From assembly GCA_034336665.1 (NCBI GenBank), contig CM067572.1, forward strand, positions 5,696,286-5,760,285: a stretch of DNA of 64,000 nucleotides. The letters are read 5' to 3'. Made by a program: the position numbers and the translations under genes. Under the pieces are notes generated by a model. The model ran no database searches. It was not told the DNA's origin and was given only the letters and a program-made list of their open reading frames with translations. This stretch comes from Luscinia megarhynchos. Taxonomy: Eukaryota; Chordata; Aves; Passeriformes; Turdidae. This document shows, piece by piece, positions 1 through 13,509 of the stretch (position 1 is the first letter of the stretch; the number at the start of each line of letters is the position of its first letter).

Positions 1-3000
1 GTTTCAGAGGCTTTAGAGCCTCACTGAATCCAGCTGTGCCTGTGCACTCACTGTTCATAGCCTGGTGGTGACAGGAACTATCAATACAATGCCACAAGGG
101 TTTGGGTCAGGGTCTGTGTGCTGGTTCTGGTTCTTCAGCTGAATTCCCCTCAAGTGTTTTGTTTTTTACAGTCCTTCTGCCTGTATAAGTTGCTAGTTCT
201 TCATTTACACTGAGACCATTGTCTTTTCTAAAGCACTTGTCTATAAAAATATTCTGCTTCTTTAAGCTTCATAGTCCCAAGTGGGACTATGTTTTTGTCC
301 TGCTGAGACAGGAGGGAGCAGGTGGCATTCACCCTAGAGGAGATGTGATCTAGCACAAGCAGGAAAAATACAATAAAAAAAGACAAATTAGGGTTGTATA
401 AAGAAGCAGTGCAGTAATTATGGCAAACTTGATAGCTGGCATTATCAGCATAGCCTGATGGGATGGAGTGTCTTTTGTCATTTTGTTTATCTCTGGAGTA
501 CTGGTCCAGCAGTTTGCTGGAATATGGTGTGTGTTGCTTAGCCCACAGGAGAGGAGGAGGTGTTAAAACAACATGGCTCCTACAAGGCTGTAATTTGAAT
601 ATCAGAGTAGAAAATGGAGCTGCAGCTGGCATGTTCAGGATGTTCAGGACAATTAAGAAACATGGCTGTTCATTTATATCCTTGCTGCACTGTTAGGCAA
701 CCCCCAGGAAAAGCAATTTTGCATTTCCATATCTGGATTTTGAAAGAGGAGATGGGAATCAAAGCTGTTATCCCTCTGAGAAGAATGTTTCTCGTTTGGT
801 GAAGTACAGGCATCCTTTCTGATGCAAGGAAAAATTATTGATGGACAGCAAATAAACCTTAACAAGAAATATCCACTGAAGAGTAAGAGGAAATAGAGAG
901 CTCAAGGAGTCTAGCATGAGCACATGCTTTTCAAGCAGATTAAAAAAACTGAAAGAACATTTCACTCTCCTACTGGCAAATGAATTGCTTAACCAATGAG
1001 GTGTTTTATTCATTTTTTTCTTTCTTATGCAGGGCAAAAACAGTGGAAATTTCTTATGGCCAGGTCTGCCCTCTGACTTAATAAACCCCAGCTGAGATTC
1101 AGAGGACTCAGTATCTTGTTTCACACCCACTGGATCAATCCAGACACTCTGTCGTGTTGCCTCTGTTACATGGGCAGGGCACATGTCACAGTCCTTCTGA
1201 TGGTTGTTCAGAACTGAGACCTGCTCCTTTCAACACCTTTCTGCTTCAGAGCCAGAACCCATCCCCCAAACCCAAGGCCCAGCAGAGGTTTGTGCAGTAT
1301 GGGAGGATGCAGTTGTGGCAGCTGTGGTGCATGTTGGCTGCTCAGCACAGAGGTGCTTGCTCCTCACCTTACAGGGTGTTCCTTCCCAGGCAGCAGAATA
1401 TTCCTGTTGAAATGTCATGGGGGACAAACAAGAAATTAGAATAATTCAATCTCACCCTGCTGCATCAACCCAGGCTCAATAAACAGTGTTGTCAAAGCAG
1501 CAGTTCTCTTTCTCAAGGCAGTTCATGGCACTCACAGCAGAGCAGTAAAGGACAGATCTGTCTCACTAATGGGCCTGGCACAGTTATCACTCAGCAGCTG
1601 GAAAAGAGTACCTATGTACTGTAGATAAATTTAGGCACATAAATGTAGCCATTTACTAAGATCCTACTTTCAAAGTTTGGGGTTTTGTTTTGCCTCATTT
1701 GTTGAAGACATTTTTCTGGAGTGTTTGACATCATACAGAAAATCTTTTCAAGATTCAGTTCTAGGTCAACAGTGCTACAGAAACCCTCCTTAGGCCTAAA
1801 CTATTTATAATATATCAAATATGTGTAAATTCTGTAGACAGAAAATACCTTATTTCCATAGTATTTTCTGAAAGCATGCTGAAAATTCACTTAAAGAATT
1901 AATTGAGCCAGAACTCACATGCAAAAAATATGCTTCATTCTCTGCATTACAAGAAAGCAATTAGTGAACACTGGAGGCAACAGCTTTTGCTAATCAAAAG
2001 AGCTGAGTTGAATGAACTCGTGTCTGCTTAAGCAATTCTGTTTTGGAAGAAAAGGGAAAACCAGATATACTACTGGACTATCAATTAAAATGAAAACATG
2101 CAATGCAATTAATTCTTTTAAAAGCAAGAATTTTTCGTTCATAGTGCAAATGTGTTATGAAAATGACATGGCTAATACACAGTCTTTGAACACTGCATTA
2201 TGTGAATTACTTTTAAGATTCAATCTTTCAAGTTCATGCCTGTTGGTATTAAAGTACCTTATATTTAGATGCTTATAGAACATTGATATCACATTTTCAC
2301 CACTCTTTTCCATTTTAATCTTACTATTGATAGGGTTTTCTATCTTTGTTTCACCATCACATTCTCTTCATGCTTCATTAGAAGAATCTGGTGAACTTTA
2401 AACAATGGCTAGAGGGAGAATAGGTCATTTACAGTTATCACTGCATTTGGCTGGATAAATATTGTCCTTTTTTTCTTCCTTCCTTCTTTTTTTTTTCTTT
2501 TACTGTTGTAAGTACTGTACTGTTTATAAGACATAAGGAAAAGTCAAATTAATATTTTTAAACATAATTAGTGTTTTTCATGTTGCAGGCAACAGTCCTT
2601 ACATCTTGTCTTGATAGTTGTATTTTAAGCCATAATGGCTCTGATTTAATCTTTAAATGAAACATCTCCACACAGGGTTTGTTATTATTCATTTATACAT
2701 TAGAATTGAGGAAAGAAACTCTCCTGGAATTCAGTGAGATCCAAATGGAATTCTTGGCTTTGCCACAGATTTCTTGCTTGTTCATGGGAATTTGCTAATA
2801 TTGTACACCTGAGATAAGTCCTTTTGATGATATAAATATTACATTATTGTAATAGTTATTACTTTATTGTTATTTCTATCAGAGCAGTCAAAACCCCAAA
2901 CAGGAGCTTAAATTTTTAATTTCCCTCCAGTCTGTTGACAAAGCTTTTTTCTCCAGCTGAATAAGAGAGCTTGGTTGTTTGGCAGATGCATTTTAAGGGC

Positions 3001-3931
3001 AGAGTATTTTTCATGGCTGGTTCATCAGTATGAACCAACCATTATATTGACAGACTAGTAAAAGATGGCATTTAATGATCATTTTAGCCTTGGGCTGTGA
3101 AGGGATGAGCTCAAAGAATTCTTTTGGTCCTTTCTTTTGGTCCTATGCCCATCTGTGTCTAAAGTAACCCATCATAGACTTTGCTAATATTCCATGAAAA
3201 AGGAAGATGTAGCAGCCAAAACCCTTCATCTTCTTTTTCTATAATCTCCACAAGGATAGAGAGAAAAGAATGTATAATCTAATGTTTTGCCTGAGATGGG
3301 ATGTCTGCTTTCTAGATTATCACAATGTCAGTGGTATATTTTTCCAGTCTGTTTTCTCTTTCTAATTAAGTGTCCTGTCTCCCTGTCATGCTCCCACCCC
3401 CACTACCTTTTTTGTTCATCTCCCTCTCAAAAATACCAAAGGAACAGGCCAGTTTTCCTCCTGCTGTGAAGTTAAAAAACTCAAGACAGTGTTAAATTGA
3501 CATGGGCTGTGCTGCTCTGCCAATCTCTAAAATGTCATTGCCTGGGCAGCCTGCTGGGCTCAGTTCAGCACCATGGTGCCAAGACTGCTAATAAAAAAGA
3601 ATAAAGGTTAATGAAGGAGGGAGGGGGTGGAGGATGTGTTATTATCCAAAATCAAGTTGTCTGCTTTCTATCTGTAAGGTTTGCTCAAGGCCTAAGGTTT
3701 TGATTTTTAATTCTTTATTTTTCCCCCCTTAGCAGTGTTTTTATTTAGTTCACAGGGTAAATCACAGTGGATTCACAGGACCCACTCCAGTATCTTGCTT
3801 TCAGCATGGTGTCCTTGGTTTCTCCAGTAGTCCTTGAAGTTATGAGTGAGTTATCCTCATCTGTGTGATGTCAAGGCATAAATGATGTATTTTGTGGCTT
3901 TAGAGGTCTCTGTTTCTAGAAGCAAAAAGCT
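1..3931. other. Unique AT-rich sequence without a recognisable gene
   Basis: No open frame here has domain-like composition, and I see no credible exon chain, RNA gene or full-length repeat. The longest frame (minus strand, 768-1184) is low-complexity in character and lacks any motif I recognise. A pyrimidine-rich stretch lies at about 2467-2503. At 3564-3572 the sequence TTCAGCACC equals the left half of the REST/NRSF RE1 element, and it overlaps the 12-bp palindrome GCACCATGGTGC (3568-3579). The right half of RE1 is not matched. I read the block as intergenic or intronic DNA. Confidence 0.6.
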
Positions 3932-3952
3932 GAGCATGCCCAGGGCATGCTG
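3932..3952. promoter_or_regulatory. Candidate p53-family response element (near-perfect palindrome)
   Basis: Two decamers, GAGCATGCCC (3932-3941) and GGGCATGCTG (3943-3952), are separated by one base. Against the established p53 half-site RRRCWWGYYY they match 10/10 and 9/10, and both keep the CATG core that binds p53, p63 and p73 best. The central 19 bases (3933-3951) form a perfect inverted repeat with 9-bp arms. Such a site would act as a distal enhancer element for a neighbouring gene outside the window. The match is visible in sequence; function is inferred. A chance palindrome remains possible. Confidence 0.35.
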
Positions 3953-4994
3953 TTAGTGGAGATGCCTCTTGTCCCTCCCAGTGTGAAGTGGCTCCTGTGC
4001 CCTGGTGAGGGTCCTGTCATAGAGGGTTATTTCTCTGTAAATGTTGGGTGGCTGGTCAGCATTTTTACCTGCTGAGCTCCACCAGAAGGATGTGCTGCTG
4101 TGAGCAGCCTGTGTGCAGAACAGGGGCTGACTGGGAGATAAAGAAAAGGCAAAGGCCATTAGACACAGGTTTGTTCTCCTGCCTGGTGCACAGCAGCTCC
4201 AGTTCAGCTCTAACACCCCAGGATGCTGCTCCCACCTGCTGTTGCTCATCCTCTCCCTCCTGCCCTGCCCTTGAGAGTTGTCAAATCTGCTGTTTCAGTA
4301 TTTCTTTAAGCAATTCTTCCCACACCAGCCCTAGCTCTCATACATTCTTTCTTAGCAATACCCTCAGTACTGTAGGACAGGATGCTCTGAGCTTAGACTG
4401 CACCTGGTTCCTTCTTCTGCCTCATGTCTCTGATAGTGACCCAACTTTTCTGCACACAGGAAGACATCTGCCCTCATTCTCCACCTTCTGCATCTGCTTT
4501 TGTCACTGCTGGACTGTCCCTACCAAAAAAAAGTGCACATATTAGGATTTTTGTGGGGCTGTGCATCTCAAGCCCATAAGTTTGTTTTTTATGGTGAATT
4601 TGCAGTATTAGGGTATTGCTGGTTCATAACTGCATAGCATTCAGCTGCAGCTGAGATGGAGACAATTAAATGTCTGTCCTAGGGTGAATTTTTATTTTTA
4701 GAATTATGAAAAATAGCTTACCTTACAAAGGTAAGGATCTGTCTTACCTCCCATTCCACCCTTCTTTAGTAACCCCCTGAAAAGCAGACAGAGAGGCTGA
4801 CAGAAAAATTCTCCACAGCAACAAATAACAGGTTGGAATCTGACAGCTAGAAAATATTCTTAGCTGTAAGTCATACTTATGGTAGTGGAGAAATCCAAAA
4901 AAGTCCACTTATTTATTTGCTGAAAAGCTGGTCCCAGCTTAGGTCATTGCTGTAGTTATTGCTTTTCTCCACTGTTAAACTCTTTGGGTAACTA
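3953..4994. other. Unique sequence, no gene seen
   Basis: The plus-strand frame at 4048-4545 and the minus-strand frame at 3953-4249 overlap each other and show no recognisable domain, so I treat both as chance frames. A short inverted repeat, CCTTAC-AAAG-GTAAGG, lies near 4723-4738. Nothing else is supported. Confidence 0.55.
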
Positions 4995-5057
4995 TTTTTT
5001 TACTGCTTTTTTAACAAGTAAAAAAAAAGTCATATCAAAATTTAAACAGTTTAAATT
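4995..5057. repeat. Two adjacent short inverted repeats in AT-rich DNA
   Basis: The first dyad has perfect 10-bp arms (TTTTTTTACT at 4995-5004 and AGTAAAAAAA at 5017-5026) around a 12-base loop. The second has 8-bp arms (AATTTAAA at 5039-5046 and TTTAAATT at 5050-5057) around CAG. Both are read directly from the sequence. They may be no more than AT-rich chance symmetry. I see no terminal duplication or transposon family signature. Confidence 0.4.
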
Positions 5058-8000
5058 CGTGTGAACAGGATAAAAATGTATACATGGATGTGCATATAAA
5101 TACATCAGTGCAGGTACTCACCCAACAGTGTATCCATACTGATTTACCTATAGATATGCATCATAGAGAGACCAAAAAGATCAGGTCTTGAGGTTTATTA
5201 AACTGGAAGTCCCCAAAATTAAAAACAGGAGCTGTCAAAACTGGAACAAATGAAATGGTTCCCAGAATGTTATCCTTTGTTATTTGAGAAATGTAAGAAA
5301 TTTACAGTAGTTGCTACCTGTTTATAAAATGAGTGAAAGGGTGGTGTGAGGAAAGAAAGGTTTTTTTAAATTTTCCATTGCCATCAATACATTAAAAGTG
5401 GTGAAAATAAATCTCTGTTTAAAAAAAACAAACAAACAACACACCTTACCTGAAGAGTAGAGGGAATTTGTTTGCTATTTGTTCTTTGATTTTGAGTTTT
5501 TTAAATTAAAATTCTTTAAACTTGGGAAAAATACCAAAACAAAGTTCAAATTCAGCAGTTACAGGTGTTCTCCAGCTCTCACTTAAGTCAGTGGAAATCC
5601 TCCCATTGACAATCCCTGTGCATTGAACAGTGCTGGAGGCAGAATACACAATGAGAGGCAAAAACTGATGTTAGTATTGTATGTAGATACACTCCAAGTG
5701 TTGTATAAAATGATTTTGTAGAGTGTTATGCAATGTAGTAAAAATGTATGACAGTAAAATATAACTAGAGCTACTATATAGAAACAACATAGAAATAAAA
5801 TAGTTTAGAGCAGAATAAAAGAAATAAAACAGACACTATTGACAAGAAAGTAGAATACTGTGGTGAGAAGGAAAAGACCATGCTAAGCTAAGTTTTTTGT
5901 TGAAAATAATTTAGTATACAGCTTTATATTTTCAGGAATAAAGGGCAGTGTTTTAGAGCCTTCTTCAAAAAACTCCACAATTGAGACTAACTCAGAGGGA
6001 CTTTGAAACAGAGCAAAACTCCCTCGAAGGCAGGGAGCAAGAGCTCTAATTTACTTTGGATAAGCTGAAGGAACAAAATTCTTGCAGAGATCCCTCCCAT
6101 TCCCTTAATTTTGATAGAGGTTGTTGAGTCTGCTCAGCAGGTGATCCCTGGGGCTGGCACCATCAGCTCGAGTGGGTGAGGGCTGGCACTGCCCAGTGAT
6201 GGGTGATGGGTCAGAGGCAGCGTGGCTGCTCAGGCGTGTGCTGGGAGGTGTGTGCAGGTACCACATCCTGTGCCAGCTCAGGCATTTAACTGTGCTGATT
6301 GTGCTCTTAGAAACTCCTTGCTGCCTGCCCAATAGTTGTTACTGTCATTTGCATAAACTCCAGAAGTTTGCTTGTGCTGATGGTGTGTCCTGATTGCTGC
6401 TTCTCAGCTGAAAAAGGAAAGGCAGGAGAAAAGATTCCCCTCTCTCCTCCGAGGCCATCCTTGGGGACATCAGTCCTACAGAGGCTGTTTAGCTGTGTCA
6501 GATCCAAAAAACTCATATGCATGGCCCTGTGTCACCTATTCAGGGTATAAGAGAAGGAGGCTTATGGCTCAGAGTAGTGTTTTATCTGATTTTCATTTTT
6601 TACTCTAACCCTTATGAGCAAGGTGGTGAGAGAGAGGATCAAGTCTCTCTGGTTTTTGATCAGGGACAAACTCAGTTTCAGGCATATTTGAAAAATGAAA
6701 ATTCTGCTTCCTTTATTATATCTGTTTAGAAAGCAAAGAGGAATTATGCTCCACTGATGTTCAGTGTCTATTATTGTAATTAAATTTCTGACAGTGAATA
6801 ACCGACTTTGTATTCATAATTAAAGAAGAAGTTTGCTAGTTTAGCTGCCTGTTTTTCATGAACTAGACTGAATCAGCATTTAGAATAAAAGACATGACAA
6901 GGAAAAGGCTTCTCCTCTATTTATGGGAAATAAATCTTGATTTCTTTTAAACATTATTTAAATTACACCCTTCTGGCCATACCCATCCCTGCTCTCATTC
7001 TAACCAGCAGTTTCAAAAGATGAGTGAATGACTATAGTCCCTTGTTTTTATGAACTGCAGTTAAAAATCCGTGAGTTATCTTTATAGAAATGGTGTCTTT
7101 TGAAGCTGTTCATGAATTGCCTTTTTTTCCCTGGGTTATAGGAACCACTGAATTATTCCGGAAATTCAGAATCCACATCCATTTCTATCATCATTTCTGG
7201 GTTTGCTTAAGTTTAATACTTTCCTTGTCAGCTTCTTTTGTCTACTTTAATATGATTTTTATTTACTCTGTAGCAGCAAATACCCAGAACACCTATATTT
7301 GATTGAAACTGTGCCATCTGTGATCTTCATATGCGTGGGACGTGTCTGGGAAATCGAAGTGTAACACTTTCCTGTTTTGCTGTGGCTGCAGATGGGAATT
7401 CCTTTTTGATGAGCAGTTGATTTTCTCAAGGTGCTGTAGGATCATAGCACTGCAAGGTAGACTTGGTGTCCTCCAAATGTGAGTCCTTGGTGTTCTCCAA
7501 ACACATACCCCTGACTCAAGGCAGCTTTCCTTGAGATTCTTTTCCCCCTACATTTTAAAGAGAACTGAACAGATCTTATGAAAAGTTTTGGTGGAAATTT
7601 CCTGACATTGATCCCTGTTACAGTCCCATATCTATTGCTTAACTGGCAAGTAACTGGATAGTAATTTTGGTGAACTTTTTTTACATTTTAAGTATTACTG
7701 AGCTCTATGTACCGAGTACTATTGATGAAACAAAAGTAAAGAAAACATAAGGAATTTTGAAAGAATCAAAGGAAGCGTTCCAAATGTTCTCAGAATGTAT
7801 TAAAAAGAATGTAATTAGGAAAGGGAGGATGTAGTTGTCTTCCTCCCAGAAAATACTTGGAACTACAGGAGATTTATGGTGGTCATTGGGTTCAAAAGCA
7901 TAAGATGAATCCCTTCAGGTACCTGTGGATATCTGTAGGAAGAAACCTCCTTACCCTCCACTGAGAGGAAAGGGAAAGAACCAGGATGCTGAGAGCACAG

Positions 8001-10236
8001 GCTGTGTAATCAGCCCCTTCAAAACAAGAGCCTTTACAGATCCTTTGATGGTGCTATAGAATGAGCATCTATCATATTTATAGATGTTTCCTCCATCATT
8101 CTTAGAGAGGAAAGGGAGTCTGAGAAGGTAAAAAGTACAAGTCCTAATTTTAAAAATCCAGATTTTGCATTTTAAGAGCGCCAGTTGATTTTCAAGTGTT
8201 CTGTGGGATTTGACATATGGTTTTATTAGGTTAGCACAATTATCCTGGAACCACTTATGGACAGCACTGACAAATGCAGCTCTTGGGAATGTGATTACAA
8301 GAAGACACTCAATGTTTCTCAAGTGTTGTCTTTAGTAGTACTTGAGCAATTGACTTTGCAGAGTAATGAGACATCAGCTCCAGACTATCAAGATTTAGCC
8401 AAGTAATTATTTCTTGAGCTCTAGTTCTGTACAAATATTTCGGGACTTTTGCAGTGCAGTCACATTTGAGATTTTAATGGATGTTCCATGACTGTAACTG
8501 CACAGGGATGGGTTTATTTAGGATTTTTCAGGCAGATGTTGGAGCACTTCACCAAGAAGACGTGGTGTTTGTTTGGCTGAAGTGCCAAGCTGGCCAGGAG
8601 CCTTGTGGCTGCAGCAGAGCTGTTTTGAGTTCAAGATAATTCACTCTGCCTTTCCCCAGGCTTTGTGGGCTCGGGCTCTGTGCCCTGCTAACAGGGCTCA
8701 GCTCTGGAGCTCTCTTGTGCCCAGCTGGCTGGGAATGTGAGGAGTTCACATCACACATCATGTGGACTTATCCAGTATCTGTTTCTCTTCCCCATGGCCT
8801 AATCCAAATCCCAGTGGGGTGAAAAGATGATTCCCCATTTAGCTCGTTAGTCTTTCAATCAGAATGTGGGCAGAAGGAATTCACCAGGACTAGGATATCC
8901 TGCTGCTAGGCATCCCCACAACCAAGTTTAGGATGTTTGTCCTTACTGTGTCACAATTCTCTGACATTTTCTTCCTTGATATAATACTTAATTTTTCCAT
9001 AATTACAGCTACTACGATTTCCACACCAAATATTTTGCCCATGACTAGTTTTAATCTGTTTTAAACTGCTTGCCTGCTAATGGCTAATAAATTCTGAATG
9101 TGCAGCCAGTTTTTACCAAATCTAAAATAACAGAAGCTATCTCAGAGTCACTGAGATTCTAAAGCTTATACTACTACTAATAATAGTAATAGGCAGCCAA
9201 GGCAGAGGTAGGGAACAGAACATGTAAACTCAGTGGTTATTTGTGAAGGAATAGGGGCAATGGGCTCTTAGTTTCCTGTGATAGGAGAGTCAATATAAAG
9301 ATTTATATAAAAAATAGAGAACTGATGAGGATTTATTCAACATGGAGTAATTCAAAAGCAGAGACTCAATTTTGCTTTACACAACTCCCTTAATTTGTGC
9401 ATTATCAAGATTTGAGACTGATTTTTGGGGACATTAATATGGAATGGGTGCAGCTTGGGTTGTTTGCCATATTTAGTACAGTTTCTGTAATATCTACATC
9501 CTTCAGTATAAATTCTTCTGATAACTTTAGTAGATATGTGAATAATAAGAAGTATGTTAAGGCAGTGAACAGTCAAAAACAGTTATTTCCAAACTTCTAG
9601 AAGGTTTACCTTATATTATTCCATCCATCTTGTCTAATGGCTGAGGCTGACTGGGCTAAACAACATGAATATTTTGCTTTAAACATTTAATTTTGAAAAT
9701 TCTGTCGATAAGAAGGGTGTGCCCTGTGTTGTCTTGCTCATTGCAAGACAGAATTGAAATCATAATAACCTAGATCAAGGTGCTCTGAGCCTGACATCCA
9801 GAAGTGGCATTGGTAAAATCCCTAGCAGGGCACCCTTGGTCCAGGAGCTCATCACACCAACCCATGGTGATTTCCAGTTACCTCAGCCTAACTCAAAAAA
9901 AACCCTGGAAGGGATATCCCAGTGCTAACCACAGGAGTTAACCACTGCTCTGAATCAAGAGCAGTGTGACAAACTCTTGCCTGGAGTTAATGTTTATGGC
10001 TGGTTTTATAAGCTGCTGGAAAGCAGGACGTATTGCTACACCCTGAAGTATAATGGTGCCTGTGACTGGTGGTATAATAAACTGCAGAGCCTCCTCCCAG
10101 CCTTTTGGATTAAGTAATAAAAGAAAATGATTAAGAGTGAAATTCCATCATTTATCTTTTGTTGAATAAAACACTTTTTTTTTCCATCCCAGCTCGCTAA
10201 CAGCGACAGCCATGAAAATGAATGATTTGGCTTCAC
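5058..10236. other. Unique AT-rich sequence without a recognisable gene
   Basis: Short open frames on both strands, for example 7951-8322 minus and 6172-6393 plus, have no recognisable domains, no plausible splice partners and no start context worth defending. Slightly GC-richer islands occur at about 6100-6300 and 8540-8760 but cannot be assigned to a repeat family by eye. An exact octamer ATTTGCAT lies at 6347-6354; a single such match is expected by chance at this scale. The sequence looks like intergenic or intronic DNA. Confidence 0.55.
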
Positions 10237-10270
10237 CCAAAATGATGGATAATCCAAAATGATGGATAAT
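10237..10270 (+). repeat. 17-bp tandem duplication, two copies
   Basis: The 17-base unit CCAAAATGATGGATAAT occurs at 10237-10253 and again at 10254-10270 with no mismatch. Complete identity suggests a recent local slippage event. It lies in unique sequence and affects no gene that I can see. Confidence 0.85.
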
Positions 10271-13200
10271 CCTGCTGGAAGAGCATGACAATGATAGACA
10301 GACATCTTCTGAAGGAGAAGGTAATAGGAAAAGACTGACACTTTGATAGGCACCATGATGAACAAGCCCTGGGGGGCTGTGAGCTAATAGGTTAATAGAA
10401 GTGTTCCAGCTCTCCCAGCCTCTTCTATCTCTGTGCTCCTTTTAGAGCTCCTTGAGCAGCAAAATAACATTTTGAGCATTGTGAGATGCATTTTGTAATT
10501 CTCAATGGGCTTTTTTTGTATATTCCTTAATGCTGAGGTGAAACACAGAATTAAACTCCTTCCTTAAGTGAGGTGCAGTGAAAGCCCACCCTGCTCAAAC
10601 CTCATTCGAGGCAAACCTTTGCTTTTACCTCTTCCATCTCTCAGACACTGCTTGCAGGCAATACAGTGTCCTAAGGGTACTGCACATGTTGAGTTTAGTC
10701 ACCTGGGAAATAGATTGTTGGAGCCATGCTGAAGTGGGCCACATTCTGACATGGAATAAACCAGAATTTAGCCCAAGTAATTTTATTGAAATGAACAAAA
10801 TAAGTGCCTGGTATCTTGGTCAGCTGACAACAGAAATATTTGAATATTATGAAAACAAGGAAGTAAGATTTATTCAAATTATTTTAAATTTCTTATAACT
10901 TTTTTATTTATTCCCATTTTTTTCTCTCATAAAACTGTATTTTTTTTCTGATGACATAAAATAATATTTATTAATGTGTATTTCATTACTTGTTGTATGT
11001 ATTTATTTCTTTTCTTTATTAATGTCTGTTTAAAGAAGTTAGGACTTTGCAAACCCCACCATCTTGGTTATAAATTAAGCTAACATGCACTCTAAAAGCT
11101 TTTTATGTCTTTTGCATTATGGAATATTTTGATTTGAACTAAGGATTTCGTATTCTGTTTTTGCAACCAACTACAAGAGCAGGTCTTGACATGAGTGGCC
11201 AGTACAATTTTACAGTAAAATTATCAATATAAGTCAGACTAACATGAGAACAGTAATATAAGTGAGTAATGAGGTAAGTAAACAGAAGAAATATAGTGTC
11301 AATAAGCATGCTTTACAACTAAAGGAATTTAAGCCAATATATTTCAGAGCAAAAGAATGTGATGCACAGTTGGCAAAGTCTCTCTGAGACTATAATGAAG
11401 AGTCATAATGAAATACTTGTCTGTGTTAGTACTAGGAAATAATGTATGGTTCACTCTGTGGGATGGTGGAGGACAGATCAGCTCCCTGACATGCTGCATT
11501 AACTTGGACACACAAAATCCTTCTCTGTACTTATCTTTTCCCTTGCTTATTTATTTTTAGTGCTCCTGGACATGGATTGTCAATATGTCTGCCTACACAC
11601 GCCACGTTTCTGTATAACCTTAAAAGGATTCATGTAATCCAAATAAGCTTGGGGGGTGTATTTTGTAAACACATGACAAATGCCTTTATTGATAGATTTG
11701 TAGTCTGGCTTCAGGACACAGCTGGTACAAAACATACAGTACCTGTAGAAAAGAATGTTTTAATGAGTGTATCTAAAAGTTTTATTTGAATGCAAAAGTG
11801 ATTGCCTTATCTACCAGTTTTTGTGTTGACTTTCTTATTTAATTGTTTTCATTAAGTGTATCTATTACTTTCTCTTTATGTGCAGGAGCATTCCTGACCT
11901 TCTGTAGGACATAACAGGGGTGTTATGCTGTTGTTTAAAATAATGCAGAGTTACTACATCAAGTGTAACCCCAGATTTAGTGCAGACCAAGCTGGTTTAC
12001 ATCACTCTCAGGTATTACTTGGCTTTCTAGTACATGACTGCAGGCTGCTAAGCAGGAGCATTATGATACAATTTTATATGATGGAACAAGATCCTTTAGA
12101 ATTACAAATCCCATTACCCTGCTGGCCTCTGGCCTGACCCCCCTACACCAAGCCACAGGTTATAGGTATGTTAAAACTAAGTCAAAACAATGTCAGAACA
12201 GAATAATTCACAGCACAGAATCTGTCCTGCAGAATGTGAGGACACACTACAGACCAGGAAGGGTGGCTAAATTTTCTCCTGTGCTTTTGGAAGTTGTTCC
12301 ACTCCCAGACAATGAGGATGAAGGACACAGCAGATTATGAAGTTCAATCTGTTTTATCTCTTCTCACAGGATATTGCATATTTTTTAATCTGTGATTCTT
12401 ATGAATCAATCAGTAGTGCCTGTGGATGGTTCCACAATTAAAAGCCTCTGCTCTAGGGAGTTTACAGAAATAGCAAACCCTAAACAGAGCATTCCACAAA
12501 GTGCCAGGCAGGTAAATGTTTACAAAAAGGTGATCCAGAACTGAACCTCATGGGTATCATCCCTGCCTCATTTTCTGTCTAGCAATTAACTGGTTAATTC
12601 TATCTTTCTGTTGTAGAATCTAAAAATGTTTGTGCCAAGGGGCTCTGCAAGCTTGTGTTGCATTATATTAACTAGTGATCCAGAAAAAGACATCCATCCT
12701 TCTGCAGCAAGTCACTCCATGCATTTGTACCTTGGCTTTCCCATCTGTAGAATCAAAAGAATGATTCTGAGTTTCCTTTGTAAAATGCCTGAAAGATGCA
12801 GAGAGAGAGGAGGATGCCCCACCTCTGGAGGGTCAGCATGGATGTCCTGGTACACAGGAAACGAAGAAAACTTTGATTTCAGCTCATTGCCTTTTCAGCT
12901 TGTGCTGGCAGTGACAGTCCTGGCAGGGCCATCACAATCCCTGACTCACAGGCAAAGGAAGGAAATGGAGTGGCTGAACCAGCTCTGTGATTTACTGCTG
13001 ACAGAAATGTGGAGCTGAGATGTACTTCTGACTTTTTACAGGTATTCAGGGCTGTGGTGAATTACATGTACACTTCAACTGCAGAAGCTTATGGTTTTTT
13101 TGTGCTACTTTTACCTAATAGGTTCATGGCTGGGCCTTGTATCTATGAAGACTATTCAAGTAATAGTAATGAGCTGTAGAGATCTGTGTTTTTACAGAAC

Positions 13201-13509
13201 ACTGGCTGCACAACCCCTTGGTACTTGAAAACAAAAAGGCTTTTGAAATAAAACCCACTACACCTTTAGTCCAGCACAATTCCCAGATCACAGATTGTCC
13301 ATTTCTTTCATTTTTAGTATGCCCTCAATGTCAATTACCTTTTTAGTTTACTGCTTTTTCCCCCAGAAAAGCAGAGTTGACATTAAGCTGTGTTCTAAAA
13401 GAACAAGCTGATCTGAATGTAAAATTAATACATGAGTATGCATGCACATATATCTATTTTAACTGCAAGGCACATATTTCAAATGTATCAAAAGATTTTG
13501 TCATTTACG
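10271..13509. other. Unique AT-rich sequence without a recognisable gene
   Basis: A strongly AT-rich stretch runs from about 10880 to 11040. The plus-strand frame at 12626-13018 (130 codons) is the longest here; its composition is unremarkable and I recognise no family. The GC-richer part at about 12790-13020 is unassigned. Confidence 0.55.

Noticed and set aside
12626..13018. 130-codon plus-strand frame
   Set aside because: No recognised domain, and the GC-richer DNA beneath it lowers stop frequency.
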